DNA of 64,000 bases from Flavobacteriaceae bacterium GF1 (GCA_009797885.1 WNKP01000019.1:19726-83725), one strand, 5' to 3'. Shown: positions 1 to 8,425, numbered from the stretch's first letter. The notes: generated by a model not told the origin, from the sequence alone. A program made the numbers and translations.

Positions 1-155
1 TTATGATCACCATCATGTCGTTGATCGTCTTTCCCCATATTGCCAAGCCGGTATTCCTTAAGATTTTTGAAATGACCGATACAGCGTACATGCATATGAT
101 GGAGGAACGCAAACAGCTTGTCATGGATTTCCTTGGAAAGAGCTTGGTGCTATAA
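1..155 (+). CDS. TetR-type transcriptional regulator, C-terminal end only
   Basis: Only about the last 50 codons are present, read from base 3 to TAA at 153-155; the N-terminal helix-turn-helix lies outside the window. The visible tail is rich in hydrophobic and Met residues (motifs SLIVFPHIAKPVF and MEERKQLVMDFL), as in ligand-binding C-terminal helices of TetR regulators found beside ABC export operons. It lies directly upstream of, and in the same direction as, a HlyD/ABC/ABC-2 operon, like E. coli CecR upstream of ybhGFSR. Two palindromes just after its stop are its likely operators. The family call rests mostly on context and the style of the tail, because the DNA-binding domain cannot be seen. 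Confidence 0.6.
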   Translation, partial: MITIMSLIVFPHIAKPVFLKIFEMTDTAYMHMMEERKQLVMDFLGKSLVL

Positions 156-169
156 TTTTTTGTTAATTA

Positions 170-185
170 TTAACCAAATGGTTAA
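170..185. promoter_or_regulatory. Operator copy 1, 16-bp inverted repeat
   Basis: TTAACCAAATGGTTAA has 6-bp arms TTAACC/GGTTAA around AAAT. An identical copy lies 55 bp downstream and a likely promoter lies between them. This is the arrangement expected for a TetR repressor controlling the export operon. That the upstream regulator binds here is inferred. Confidence 0.7.
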
Positions 186-190
186 AATGT

Positions 191-222
191 TTGGTTGATT
201 CCGGGATAAGTTCGTACACTTG
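191..222 (+). promoter_or_regulatory. Putative flavobacterial promoter of the export operon
   Basis: TTG at 191-193 is followed after 21 bp by TACACTTG at 215-222. The Bacteroidota consensus is TTTG around -33 and TANNTTTG around -7, so the -7 element has one mismatch and the spacing is typical. The element sits between the two identical palindromes, so a bound repressor would cover both ends. The start codon of the TolC-like gene is about 30 bp downstream. Confidence 0.5.
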
Positions 223-224
223 CA

Positions 225-240
225 TTAACCAAATGGTTAA
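225..240. promoter_or_regulatory. Operator copy 2, 16-bp inverted repeat
   Basis: Exact second copy of TTAACCAAATGGTTAA. It overlaps the expected transcription start and ends 12 bp before the ATG of the TolC-like gene, so occupancy would block initiation or the ribosome-binding region. Confidence 0.7.
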
Positions 241-252
241 CCACAAACATCC

Positions 253-1515
253 ATGAAGAAGTTAACCCTCCTATTCCCAATCCTCTTTTTTAGTGGTCTT
301 CATGCCCAGATTACCCCTTCAACCATAGCATTGGAAGAATTGTACAAGGCGGCCCATTCCAATTATCCATTGGTAAAGGATGCCACCCTTATTGACAAAA
401 TTGAAGCGGTTGGTTTGGCGGTAATCTCCAAAAATGCATTGCCTAAAATCAGTATAGAGGGAAGGGGACAGGTCCAAAGCGAGAACATTGAACTCAATTT
501 TGGAACCACGGCCATTCAGGCTCCCTTGGAAACCTGGAATACTGCCTTGAATATCGATTACAATCTCTATGATGGTGGAACGACCAAGGCCCAAAAAAAG
601 ATTGAAACCGCTTCCGCCAGTGTGAATAGAAATTCTTTGGAAGTCCAGTTGCGCACCTTAAAAGATCAGGTCAACACCCTGCTATTTGCCATATTACTCT
701 CCAGAAAACAACAATTGATCTTTGAAAACTCAAAAGAGGATTTGGAATCCAATATTGCAACAATGCAGGTGGCCTATGACAATGGCACTGCACTGGAAAG
801 TGAGGTCGCCAAACTTAAGGTGCGCCAACTTGAGCTTGTTTCGGACATCGTTTCCATCGATAGGGACATGGCAACTTATTTTTTATTACTGGAACAGTTA
901 ACTGGCAAGACGTTTCCTAGGGATGTGCAATTTGAAGTCCCCGGTTTGTTTACACCCGATACCCGTACTGTGGACAGGCCAGAAAACCAGTTGTTTGACA
1001 GTCAAAAATCTTTTTATGCCGCCCAGGAAGCGTCCATTGCCGCCAGTACCCTTCCCAAGATTTCCCTTTTTGCCCAAGGAGGTATTGGCAATCCCAATCC
1101 CTTGAATTTTTCCGATTTGAACACCACCACCTACGCTTTGGGCGGTGTTAAACTCAACTGGAGTTTTATCGATTTTGGCAAGGGAAAAAAGGAACGACAG
1201 CGCCTACAACTCCAACAAGAACAAATTGAAGTGGACCGTGAACTGTTTCTCTTTGATATTGAAAGTAAATCCAAGGAGTATCAGGAAAGGATAAAGGCCA
1301 CCCAACAGCAAATCTCCAACAATAGCGGTATTGTGGACCTCCAAAGAAACATCCTCGCACAAACCAGGGTCCAACTGGATAATGGGGTCATCAATGCCAC
1401 GGACTATGTTACCCAGTTGAATGCCACCCTTAACTCGGAACAAGAGTTGGAATTCAATAAAACACAGCTCCAACAACTGCAAATTGAGTATTTAACCCTT
1501 TTAGGTCAACTATAA
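253..1515 (+). CDS. TolC-family outer membrane efflux protein
   Basis: A 420-residue protein starting with a signal peptide (MKKLTLLFPILFFSGLHAQ). The mature part has the two long repeated alpha-helical halves of outer membrane efflux proteins: Gln/Glu-rich coiled coils at about 90-220 and 310-420, with NYPLVKDA near the start and a second-half strand region ending in WSFIDFGKGKKERQ. The length fits the family. It should form the trimeric outer-membrane channel for the periplasmic adaptor encoded next (one base between stop and ATG) and the ABC pump further down. Transcription probably starts at the operator-flanked promoter just upstream. Confidence 0.88.
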   Translation: MKKLTLLFPILFFSGLHAQITPSTIALEELYKAAHSNYPLVKDATLIDKIEAVGLAVISKNALPKISIEGRGQVQSENIELNFGTTAIQAPLETWNTALNIDYNLYDGGTTKAQKKIETASASVNRNSLEVQLRTLKDQVNTLLFAILLSRKQQLIFENSKEDLESNIATMQVAYDNGTALESEVAKLKVRQLELVSDIVSIDRDMATYFLLLEQLTGKTFPRDVQFEVPGLFTPDTRTVDRPENQLFDSQKSFYAAQEASIAASTLPKISLFAQGGIGNPNPLNFSDLNTTTYALGGVKLNWSFIDFGKGKKERQRLQLQQEQIEVDRELFLFDIESKSKEYQERIKATQQQISNNSGIVDLQRNILAQTRVQLDNGVINATDYVTQLNATLNSEQELEFNKTQLQQLQIEYLTLLGQL

Positions 1516-1516
1516 C

Positions 1517-2431
1517 ATGAAATTTATGAAACCATACTTCCCTATCGCATTACTTCTGCTGGGTTTGCTGTCCTGTAATGACAATGGCAAGGCCGATGCT
1601 TACGGAAATTTTGAGGCGACCAGCGTAATGGTGAGTGCCAAAGGCAGTGGGGAACTCCTTAAGTTTGATATAAAGGAAGGCCAGCAAGTAGCGGCTTCGG
1701 CCGTCGTGGGACTCATAGATACCATTCAGCTTCATTTGGAGCGCTTAAAGCTCAAGGCCCAATTGAATGCATTGGACCTAAAGGTACAGGAAGCAGCACC
1801 CGAAGTAGCGGTCCTTTTGGAGGACAGAAGCAATCTAATCAGGGAAAGGGACCGAACCCTGCGATTGTTTGAACAGAAAGCGGCTACCCAACAACAACTT
1901 GACGATTACAATGGAAGGGTAGATTTGGTCGATCAACGTATTAGAACCACCCAACGCAACATCGGCATTGCCAACAGGGCCATCCTGTCCGAACGAAAAC
2001 CGCTGGAAGCACAAATTGCATTGATCGATCAACAAATTAGGGACCATACCGTTAGTAATCCCATTTCGGGGACAATCCTCACAAAATTTGCCGAAGAACA
2101 TGAACTGGTGGCCCATGGCACACCACTTTTTAAAGTAGCCAATCTCGATACCATAAAATTGAAAGCCTACACCAGTGCAACACTACTTCAGAACGTGATT
2201 CTGGGGGATGAGGTAAGGGTTCGTATCGACAAAGGTGAGGATGATTACAGGGAATTGATCGGTTCGGTCACCTGGATAGCGGATGAAGCAGAATTTACCC
2301 CCAAGACCATAGAGACCAAAGAGGAACGGGTGAACCTGGTGTATGGGCTGGAAGTAACAGTGGTCAATGACGGTACCCTAAAAATTGGAATGCCGGGAGA
2401 AGTACTCTTTAATCCAGCCCCTGAAGAATGA
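1517..2431 (+). CDS. HlyD/YbhG-like periplasmic adaptor lipoprotein
   Basis: A 304-residue membrane fusion protein. The N-terminus ends in a lipobox (LLGLLSCND), so it is probably lipid-anchored. Residues about 30-60 form the first half of a lipoyl-type domain (VSAKGSGELLKFDIKEGQQV), about 70-155 an alpha-helical hairpin (ERDRTLRLFEQKAATQQQLD), and about 165-195 the second lipoyl half (ISGTILTKFAEEHELV), followed by a beta-barrel. It should link the TolC-like channel to the ABC-2 permeases. The stop overlaps the next ATG by 4 bp, indicating translational coupling. Confidence 0.9.
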   Translation: MKFMKPYFPIALLLLGLLSCNDNGKADAYGNFEATSVMVSAKGSGELLKFDIKEGQQVAASAVVGLIDTIQLHLERLKLKAQLNALDLKVQEAAPEVAVLLEDRSNLIRERDRTLRLFEQKAATQQQLDDYNGRVDLVDQRIRTTQRNIGIANRAILSERKPLEAQIALIDQQIRDHTVSNPISGTILTKFAEEHELVAHGTPLFKVANLDTIKLKAYTSATLLQNVILGDEVRVRIDKGEDDYRELIGSVTWIADEAEFTPKTIETKEERVNLVYGLEVTVVNDGTLKIGMPGEVLFNPAPEE

Positions 2432-3348
2432 AAGCCATAAGTATCCAAAATATCAGTAAAAGTTACAAGGACACCAAGGCTTTGGATTGTGTAAGCCTGG
2501 AGGTTGGGCGTGGGCAGCTTTTTGGACTTATTGGCCCCGATGGGGCGGGTAAATCCACCCTTTTCCGTATCCTCACCACCCTTCTTTTGGCCGATGAAGG
2601 AGAAGCTTTTGTAGATGGGCTCCATATTGAAAAGGACTATCGGGAAATTCGAAAAAGGGTGGGCTATATGCCCGGACGATTTTCATTGTATCAAGATTTG
2701 AGCGTTGAAGAGAACCTGTCCTTCTTTGCCACCATATTTGGCACAACAATCGATGAAAACTATGACCTGATCAAAGACATCTACGTCCAGATAGAACCCT
2801 TTAAAAAAAGGCTTGCCGGAAAACTGTCCGGAGGGATGAAACAAAAACTGGCACTGTCCTGTGCATTGATCCATAAACCCTCGGTCCTTTTCCTGGATGA
2901 ACCCACTACCGGGGTGGACGCCGTTAGCCGAAAAGAGTTTTGGGATATGCTCAAAAGTCTGAAAGAAAAGAACATTGCCATTTTGGTAAGCACGCCCTAT
3001 ATGGACGAAGCTACCTTATGTGACAAAATTGCGCTTATTCAAGAGGGCAAAATCCTTAAGATAGATGAGCCTGAAGCAATGATGGCGCAATTTGAGCGGC
3101 CTTTGTTTGCAGTAAAGACCAATAGTACCTATCAGTTGCTCAACCATTTACGGTTACAGTCCTTTACCCATAGCGTATTGCCTTTTGGGGAATGCCTGCA
3201 TCTCGTTACCACAGAAACCTTATCTCCCGAAAGCATTCAGGAACAACTAAGATTACAGGGATTTATCGATGTGGTCGTCTCGAAAATTAGGGCGGGCATT
3301 GAAGATGTTTTTCTGGACCTATCCCATAAAGCAGGAAACCATGCGTAA
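2428..3348 (+). CDS. ABC transporter ATPase, first of a split YbhF-like pair
   Basis: A 306-residue cytoplasmic ATPase. Walker A is GPDGAGKST at residues 36-44, the signature is LSGGMKQKL, Walker B is VLFLDEPT, and the switch region ends STPYMDEA. A C-terminal extension ends with GIEDVFLDLS, the tail motif common in exporters paired with ABC-2 permeases. It corresponds to the N-terminal half of the fused YbhF protein of E. coli. Its stop overlaps the start of the second ATPase by 8 bp, so the two are probably made in equal amounts and work as a heterodimer. Confidence 0.92.
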   Translation: MKAISIQNISKSYKDTKALDCVSLEVGRGQLFGLIGPDGAGKSTLFRILTTLLLADEGEAFVDGLHIEKDYREIRKRVGYMPGRFSLYQDLSVEENLSFFATIFGTTIDENYDLIKDIYVQIEPFKKRLAGKLSGGMKQKLALSCALIHKPSVLFLDEPTTGVDAVSRKEFWDMLKSLKEKNIAILVSTPYMDEATLCDKIALIQEGKILKIDEPEAMMAQFERPLFAVKTNSTYQLLNHLRLQSFTHSVLPFGECLHLVTTETLSPESIQEQLRLQGFIDVVVSKIRAGIEDVFLDLSHKAGNHA

Positions 3349-4024
3349 TACCCAGGTCATACAGGTGGAGGGGCTCACCAAAAAATTTGGGGATTTCGTG
3401 GCTGTTGACCATATTTCCTTTGAGGTGGAAAAAGGGGAAATCTTTGGGTTTTTGGGCGCCAATGGGGCAGGAAAGACCACGGCAATGCGAATGCTGACAG
3501 GGCTTAGCAAACCTTCTTCAGGGAAAGGAAAAGTAGCGGGGTTCGATGTTTTAAAAGAGTCGGAACGCATTAAAGAACGCATAGGGTATATGTCCCAAAA
3601 GTTCAGCTTGTACGAAGATTTGACGGTAAAGGAGAACATCCGCTTTTATGGGGGCATCTATGGCCTTTCCAAGAATCAAATCAGAACCAAGACGTCACAA
3701 ATCCTGGAGGAGTTACAGCTCAGCGAAGTAGGGGCCAAACCGGTAAGGTCGTTGCCTTTAGGTTGGAAACAACGATTGGCGTTCGCAGTTTCCATGGTGC
3801 ATGAGCCCGAAATTGTCTTTTTGGACGAACCCACGGGCGGTGTGGATCCCAATGTAAGAAGGCAGTTTTGGGAAGCCATTTACCAGGCATCGGAATTGGG
3901 CAGAACCATCTTTGTGACCACCCATTATATGGATGAGGCGGAATACTGTGATCGCATATCCATTATGGTTTCCGGCATGATTAAAGCGTTGGATTCACCG
4001 GACAACCTTAAAAAACAATTTTAG
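3341..4024 (+). CDS. ABC transporter ATPase, second of the pair, truncated by an amber codon
   Basis: The start is taken at ATG 3341 (MRNTQVIQVEGLTKKFGDF), which overlaps the previous gene by 8 bp; an in-frame upstream ATG at 3269 lies deep inside that gene. Walker A is GANGAGKTT, the signature is the variant LPLGWKQRL known from the C-terminal half of YbhF-type proteins, Walker B is IVFLDEPTGG, and the H-loop is TTHYMDEA. The frame stops at TAG 4022-4024 after LKKQF. Translation past it would add the conserved tail ASSMDEVFLKLAR and end at TAA 4064-4066, so a nonsense change has probably removed about 14 residues. ATPase motifs are intact; the missing tail may affect contact with the permeases. 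Confidence 0.88.
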   Translation: MRNTQVIQVEGLTKKFGDFVAVDHISFEVEKGEIFGFLGANGAGKTTAMRMLTGLSKPSSGKGKVAGFDVLKESERIKERIGYMSQKFSLYEDLTVKENIRFYGGIYGLSKNQIRTKTSQILEELQLSEVGAKPVRSLPLGWKQRLAFAVSMVHEPEIVFLDEPTGGVDPNVRRQFWEAIYQASELGRTIFVTTHYMDEAEYCDRISIMVSGMIKALDSPDNLKKQF

Positions 4025-4066
4025 GCCAGTTCCATGGACGAAGTATTCCTAAAGCTGGCCCGTTAA
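4025..4066 (+). other. Untranslated conserved tail of the second ABC ATPase
   Basis: In the same frame as the ATPase and directly after its TAG, the bases encode ASSMDEVFLKLAR and then TAA. The pattern x-M/L-E/D-D/E-VF-L-x-L is the usual end of ATPases working with ABC-2 permeases, and the partner ATPase ends with the matching IEDVFLDL. The segment is clearly former coding sequence. A CAG-to-TAG change is the simplest origin. Confidence 0.75.
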
Positions 4067-4084
4067 CCTTAATCGTACTATATC

Positions 4085-4522
4085 ATGAAAAAAATTGCTT
4101 TTATTTTAGTTGTGGCCGCGCTCATGGGTTTTGAATCCGGGAACAAAAGCGTGGAATCCAAAGGAAATCTTACGGTTACCGTTACCGGAATCAAAGCATC
4201 AAAGGGACAGATTGTCTTTATGCTTTTTAATAGGGCCGATGGGTTTCCCAAAGAAGTGGACAAGGCGTTCAAAAAGGCCTATGTCAAAACATTTGATGAC
4301 ACGGCCACGGCTACCTTTCCCCAGCTGCCTTTTGGAGAATATGCCGTTTCCGTGTTCCATGACCAAAACATGGACGGGGAAATCAAGACCAATTTTATGG
4401 GTATGCCCAAAGAACCCGTGGGCGCTTCCAATCTTACCAAAATGGGAAAGCCCAGCTTTAAAAAATGTGTTTTTAAGATCAATGAAGGAGAGGTCGCACT
4501 TCAACTGAAATTCATTCTTTAA
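4085..4522 (+). CDS. DUF2141 family secreted protein
   Basis: A 145-residue protein with a short signal-like N-terminus (MKKIAFILVVAALMGFESG). The rest matches the DUF2141 pattern by eye: LTVTVTGIKASKGQIVFMLF, an FPQLPFGEYAVSVFHD strand, DGEIKTNFMGMPKEPVG and PSFKKCVFKI near the end. Such proteins are small periplasmic or surface beta-sandwich proteins of unknown role. It lies between the ATPase and permease genes of the export operon, with 7 bp to the next start, so it is co-transcribed and may be an accessory of the exporter. Confidence 0.8.
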   Translation: MKKIAFILVVAALMGFESGNKSVESKGNLTVTVTGIKASKGQIVFMLFNRADGFPKEVDKAFKKAYVKTFDDTATATFPQLPFGEYAVSVFHDQNMDGEIKTNFMGMPKEPVGASNLTKMGKPSFKKCVFKINEGEVALQLKFIL

Positions 4523-4529
4523 AAAGCGG

Positions 4530-5642
4530 ATGATGTTTAAGGTGTTCATGGCATTTGTTCGGAAGGAGTTCTATCACATTTTACGTGATAAACGTACGCT
4601 GTTGATCCTTTTTGGGATGCCATTGGCCCAGGTCCTCATTTTTGGCTATGCCGTTACCAATGAGTTCAAAGATGCCAGGATTGATGTCTTGGACTATGCC
4701 AAGGATGAAACCAGTGAACAGTACATCAACCATTTACAAAGTTCGGGCAACTTTATTGTGCGAAAGGTACTGGCCTCCCAAAAGGACATGGAGGCCGGTA
4801 TGAAGTCGGGCAAAACAAAACTTGTGGTATCCATCCCAGAAAATTTTTCCGAGGATTTTTATTCCGGAAGCCCCACACAGATTCAGGTCATTACCGATGG
4901 GTCGGATCCTAATAACGCCAATACGTTGGTGCAGTATCTTACGGAAATGACCAGGAGTTTTCAGCGGACTAAGCGAAACGAATCCCCCAACCCTTATTCC
5001 ATTCATGTGGCCAGTCGTATGCTGTATAACCCCCAACTGGCAAGTGCCTATAATTTTGTGCCGGGAACCATTGCCTTGATTCTTTTGATCATATGTGCCA
5101 TGCTTACTTCGTTGACCATCGCCAAGGAGAAGGAAATAGGGACCATGGAAATCTTGTTGGTCTCGCCACTTTCCCCTTTATTGATCATCCTGGGAAAGGT
5201 GGCCCCTTATGCCTTGTTGTCCTTTGGCAATGCGGTTATCGTTATTCTTATCGGCTTTTTTGTATTTGACGTTCCTGTTCTGGGAAGCACAGTATTGCTT
5301 TTGGGCATGTGTTTCCTGTATGTGTTTACGGCTTTGAGTCTGGGCATCTTTATTTCGACCACGGTCAAAACCCAACAGGAAGCCATGATGAAGTCCTTGA
5401 TGGGATTGATGATGCCTTCCATGCTACTTTCAGGATTTATTTTTCCCTTGGCCAGCATGCCCACGGTGCTTGAATACATTGGGAAACTAATTCCGGCTAC
5501 CTATTTCATTCGGATTTTGAAAGGGGTAATGCTTCGGGGTGTGGGCCTTAATTTCATCCTTTTTGAGGTAGGCGTACTCTTGATGATGACCTTGGGCTTT
5601 CTCTTGTTGTCCTGGCGGAATTTTAAAATTAGGCTCGAGTAA
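4530..5642 (+). CDS. ABC-2 type permease, YbhS/YbhR-like (first)
   Basis: A 370-residue inner-membrane protein. One N-terminal membrane helix (about 20-42, LLILFGMPLAQVLIFGYAV) is followed by a periplasmic domain of about 130 residues and five clustered C-terminal helices (about 175-360). The motif AKEKEIGTMEILLVSPL in the loop is diagnostic for ABC-2 permeases. Two in-frame ATGs occur at 4530 and 4533 and either may be used. With the following permease it should form the heterodimeric transmembrane unit driven by the two upstream ATPases. Confidence 0.92.
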   Translation: MMFKVFMAFVRKEFYHILRDKRTLLILFGMPLAQVLIFGYAVTNEFKDARIDVLDYAKDETSEQYINHLQSSGNFIVRKVLASQKDMEAGMKSGKTKLVVSIPENFSEDFYSGSPTQIQVITDGSDPNNANTLVQYLTEMTRSFQRTKRNESPNPYSIHVASRMLYNPQLASAYNFVPGTIALILLIICAMLTSLTIAKEKEIGTMEILLVSPLSPLLIILGKVAPYALLSFGNAVIVILIGFFVFDVPVLGSTVLLLGMCFLYVFTALSLGIFISTTVKTQQEAMMKSLMGLMMPSMLLSGFIFPLASMPTVLEYIGKLIPATYFIRILKGVMLRGVGLNFILFEVGVLLMMTLGFLLLSWRNFKIRLE

Positions 5643-5657
5643 ATAAACCTGGGAAGC

Positions 5658-6782
5658 ATGAGACGATTACGATTTCTGATACAGAAGGAATTCATCCAAA
5701 TTTTTAGGAACAAGGCGTTGTTACCAATGATGACCTTATTGCCCATCATTCAGCTTATTATTTTGTCCAATGCGGCATCCAACGAAGTCAAGGACGTTCG
5801 GATTGCGGTGGTTGACCATGACCAAAGTGAAATTTCAAGGGCGCTGTCCAATAAAATTATGGCCAATGATAGGTTTTCATTACTAGCGGCCCCTTTCAAC
5901 AAAAAGGAGGCTTTGGACCTTATGCAGTTGGACGAGGTGGATATTGTACTTGAGGTACCCCCCGATTTTGAAAAACAACTCTATCGTGGGGAAGCACCAC
6001 AATTGCAGACCCTGGTAAACGCCATCAATGGACAGCAGGCCACTGTGGGGTCCGGGTACCTGAACGGTATTATAGCTACGCTAAATAAGGAAATAAGACG
6101 CAATGAACCATTGTTTTTTTCAGGTCTTCCCAAGCACAATGAACCTGTAGTGGTTACTTCAAACAACTGGTACAATCCAGAACTGGACTATCCCCATTTT
6201 ATGGCACCCGGAATTTTGGCGGAACTCACGGCACTGCTGACCATTGTCCTAACTGCAATGAACACGGTTCGTGAACGGGAGATCGGTACTATTGAACAGA
6301 TCAATGTGACCCCCATCAAAAAATGGGAATTTATTTTAGGGAAATTGGTTCCCTTTCTATGTCTCGGACTCGTTCTTTTAACGGTGGGCCTAATTGCCAG
6401 CAAACTCATTTTTGATATTCCCATACGGGGGAATATTGGACTTATTTTTGCTTATGCCGTGGTCAATCTTATCTGTGTATTGGGTTTTGGACTGTTGATT
6501 TCCAATTTCGCCGAAACCCAACAACAAGCCATATTTGTTGCCTTTTTTTTCGTTTTGATCTTTGTGCTCATGTGTGGTCTTTTCACACCAATAGATAGTA
6601 TGCCCAAATGGGCGCAATATGCTACCATTCCGAACCCATTGGCACATTTCATTTCCGTTTCCCGAAAAGTTTTGTTGAAAGGAAGTGGGTTGGCCGATAT
6701 TAAAATGGAGTTTGTGTATACCTTTATTTTGGCATTACTCTTTAATGCAGCGGCCGTATGGAGCTACAAAAAGCAGGAATAG
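5658..6782 (+). CDS. ABC-2 type permease, YbhS/YbhR-like (second)
   Basis: A 374-residue paralogue of the preceding permease with the same plan: N-terminal helix (LLPMMTLLPIIQLIILSNA), periplasmic domain at about 45-175, five C-terminal helices, and the loop motif VREREIGTIEQINVTPI. The start is 15 bp after the previous stop. The last 25 bp overlap the phospholipase gene in another frame, which suggests coupled translation. Confidence 0.92.
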   Translation: MRRLRFLIQKEFIQIFRNKALLPMMTLLPIIQLIILSNAASNEVKDVRIAVVDHDQSEISRALSNKIMANDRFSLLAAPFNKKEALDLMQLDEVDIVLEVPPDFEKQLYRGEAPQLQTLVNAINGQQATVGSGYLNGIIATLNKEIRRNEPLFFSGLPKHNEPVVVTSNNWYNPELDYPHFMAPGILAELTALLTIVLTAMNTVREREIGTIEQINVTPIKKWEFILGKLVPFLCLGLVLLTVGLIASKLIFDIPIRGNIGLIFAYAVVNLICVLGFGLLISNFAETQQQAIFVAFFFVLIFVLMCGLFTPIDSMPKWAQYATIPNPLAHFISVSRKVLLKGSGLADIKMEFVYTFILALLFNAAAVWSYKKQE

Positions 6783-7606
6783 TCCTTGGGCTTGTATTGC
6801 CGTTCATTGCCGTACTTCCCACCAAGGCCCAAAATGAGGGGGTTGCTTTGGACAGTTCCAACTACAAAACATACATTCGAAGTTTACCGGCATTCACCAT
6901 GTATGGGGATAATTACTTTGTGACCGGTACTTCGATCAATGAAAAGGTCTCTTCACAGACCAGTGATGCAAAGTTTGAAATAGGATTTAAACAACGTCTG
7001 ACCAATGTGGATTTACCTTGGGCCGTTTTTCCCTTCATCACCTATCGCCAAAAATCGTTTTGGGATATTTATCTGGAATCCTTTCCTTTTCGGGAAACCA
7101 ATTACAATCCTACACTTGGGGTAGCCAAGCTTTTTGTTGATGATAAAGGCATCAAATCCGGTCTTTGGTTTGCCTTTGAGCACGAGTCCAATGGCCGTGA
7201 TGGGGAGAACTCCCGCAGTTGGAACTTTTTTTCACTCCAATATTTCAAGCCCCTTGGTCCGTATTGGCAATTTCGTACAAAGGCATGGATACCTGTCGGG
7301 GATTTAAGTGGTAATGAAGACATTACCTCCTTTCGGGGCTTTTTTAGTTTTGGGGTCACCTATAATCCAACAACAAACCTTTTTTTGGACATCGACATAC
7401 AGCCTGCATATGACGATACACTCACCGGTTTCGTAAAAGCCGGTTTAAGTTTTAAGATTTCAAAAAACAGCAATCAATTTATATACCTGCAATATTTTGG
7501 GGGATACTCAGAAGACTTAATTGATTACAACCGATATGTGAGCAATTTGCGAATCGGGATTGCCTTTAAGGATTTACTAATGAACTTTAGGAACCAATAC
7601 AAATGA
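6758..7606 (+). CDS. pldA: Outer membrane phospholipase A (OMPLA)
   Basis: A 282-residue protein with a signal peptide ending near TKAQ and an outer-membrane beta-barrel pattern. The OMPLA active-site block is clear: EHESNGRDGENSRSWN holds catalytic His142 and Ser144, with Asn156 in SWN (precursor numbering here; E. coli mature OMPLA uses the same numbers). The upstream element FRETNYNPTL matches the family FREPTNYEPQ block. It should hydrolyse acyl esters of phospholipids in the outer membrane. The ATG lies 25 bp inside the second permease gene, so it appears to be the last gene of the export operon, which is an unusual partner for this enzyme. Confidence 0.88.
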   Translation: MELQKAGIVLGLVLPFIAVLPTKAQNEGVALDSSNYKTYIRSLPAFTMYGDNYFVTGTSINEKVSSQTSDAKFEIGFKQRLTNVDLPWAVFPFITYRQKSFWDIYLESFPFRETNYNPTLGVAKLFVDDKGIKSGLWFAFEHESNGRDGENSRSWNFFSLQYFKPLGPYWQFRTKAWIPVGDLSGNEDITSFRGFFSFGVTYNPTTNLFLDIDIQPAYDDTLTGFVKAGLSFKISKNSNQFIYLQYFGGYSEDLIDYNRYVSNLRIGIAFKDLLMNFRNQYK

Positions 7607-8425
7607 GTATCGGGAAAAGAATTGGATTCCGGCGAGGTTCTGCCAACACTATGTCACACGAAAAAAAGGTAACGGTTTTTTTGGATTGCGAACCATGGGA
7701 TAATCGAATATAGCGCATGATATGGATTATATTTGTGCTGGGTTGCAAGACCAAAAGCAATACCCCTACGTGCTGTTCCATACCACGATAAAGAGTTTTT
7801 CTATAATCGTATTTCGACCACTTATTTTTTCTATAACCCACTTGTGCATTCGTCTTTGTTCTTCTTTAGGCCTTCCATTAGTTTTGGGCCGTTCAGTCTT
7901 AGGAATGCCACATTCTTTTAAGCGTTTACATTTTCATTTTCAGGTTGTTCTACTATTGGTTCTACAATTGCGGAACAAATTTTCCAGATTGAACCGTAGA
8001 GTTAGTTAGTGGAGGGTTCGTGCACCGTTGGCCAATACAATGGTCGGGACCCTCCTATTACTAAATTCATTCGCTACAAATGACCTACACGTATCTTTTC
8101 AACAAACCGTTTTTGTCTTGGTCTTTGCACCGCTACCGACCCCACGTTTAGTTTGTAGTTCCAGTTTCAGGATCATTGGGATCCTGACTGGAACACGCTA
8201 AACCAAGAAGGATTGGAAAGTGGGGTAAAACCGAGGGTAAGCCACCTTTATGGCTCCACTTATTACTTTTTGAGGTCCATTTATTACCGTTCTTTTTTTT
8301 TGGAGTTCAGATTTGTCCATCTTATTATATTGTAAACCAGTATATTTTGTAGTGCCAAGAATGGCAAAAACAACTGAAAACTGCAACGGGACCCATACAG
8401 GGCACTGTTGGTAATACGTATAAAA
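7607..8425. other. Gene-poor gap with possible decayed coding sequence
   Basis: About 820 bases without a supported gene. Word use differs from the neighbouring genes. On the minus strand 7766-7933 reads 55 codons without a stop and gives a very basic, Cys-containing peptide (KCKRLKECGIP, later NGRPKEEQRRMHKW). This could be a scrap of a DNA-binding protein, but it has no start and is preceded by two TGA codons. A 7-bp inverted repeat (GGAGGGT 8011-8017, ACCCTCC 8049-8055) lies in the middle. No family is recognised. Confidence 0.4.

Noticed and set aside
4022..4024. TAG read as pyrrolysine or programmed read-through in the ATPase
   Set aside because: No Pyl genes or stem-loop are visible and a simple nonsense change explains the data; kept as a truncation.
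7722..8009. Plus-strand frame of 95 codons in the long gap
   Set aside because: Composition is hydrophobic and Phe/Leu/Ser-rich in the way an antisense frame is; no start signal, no motif.
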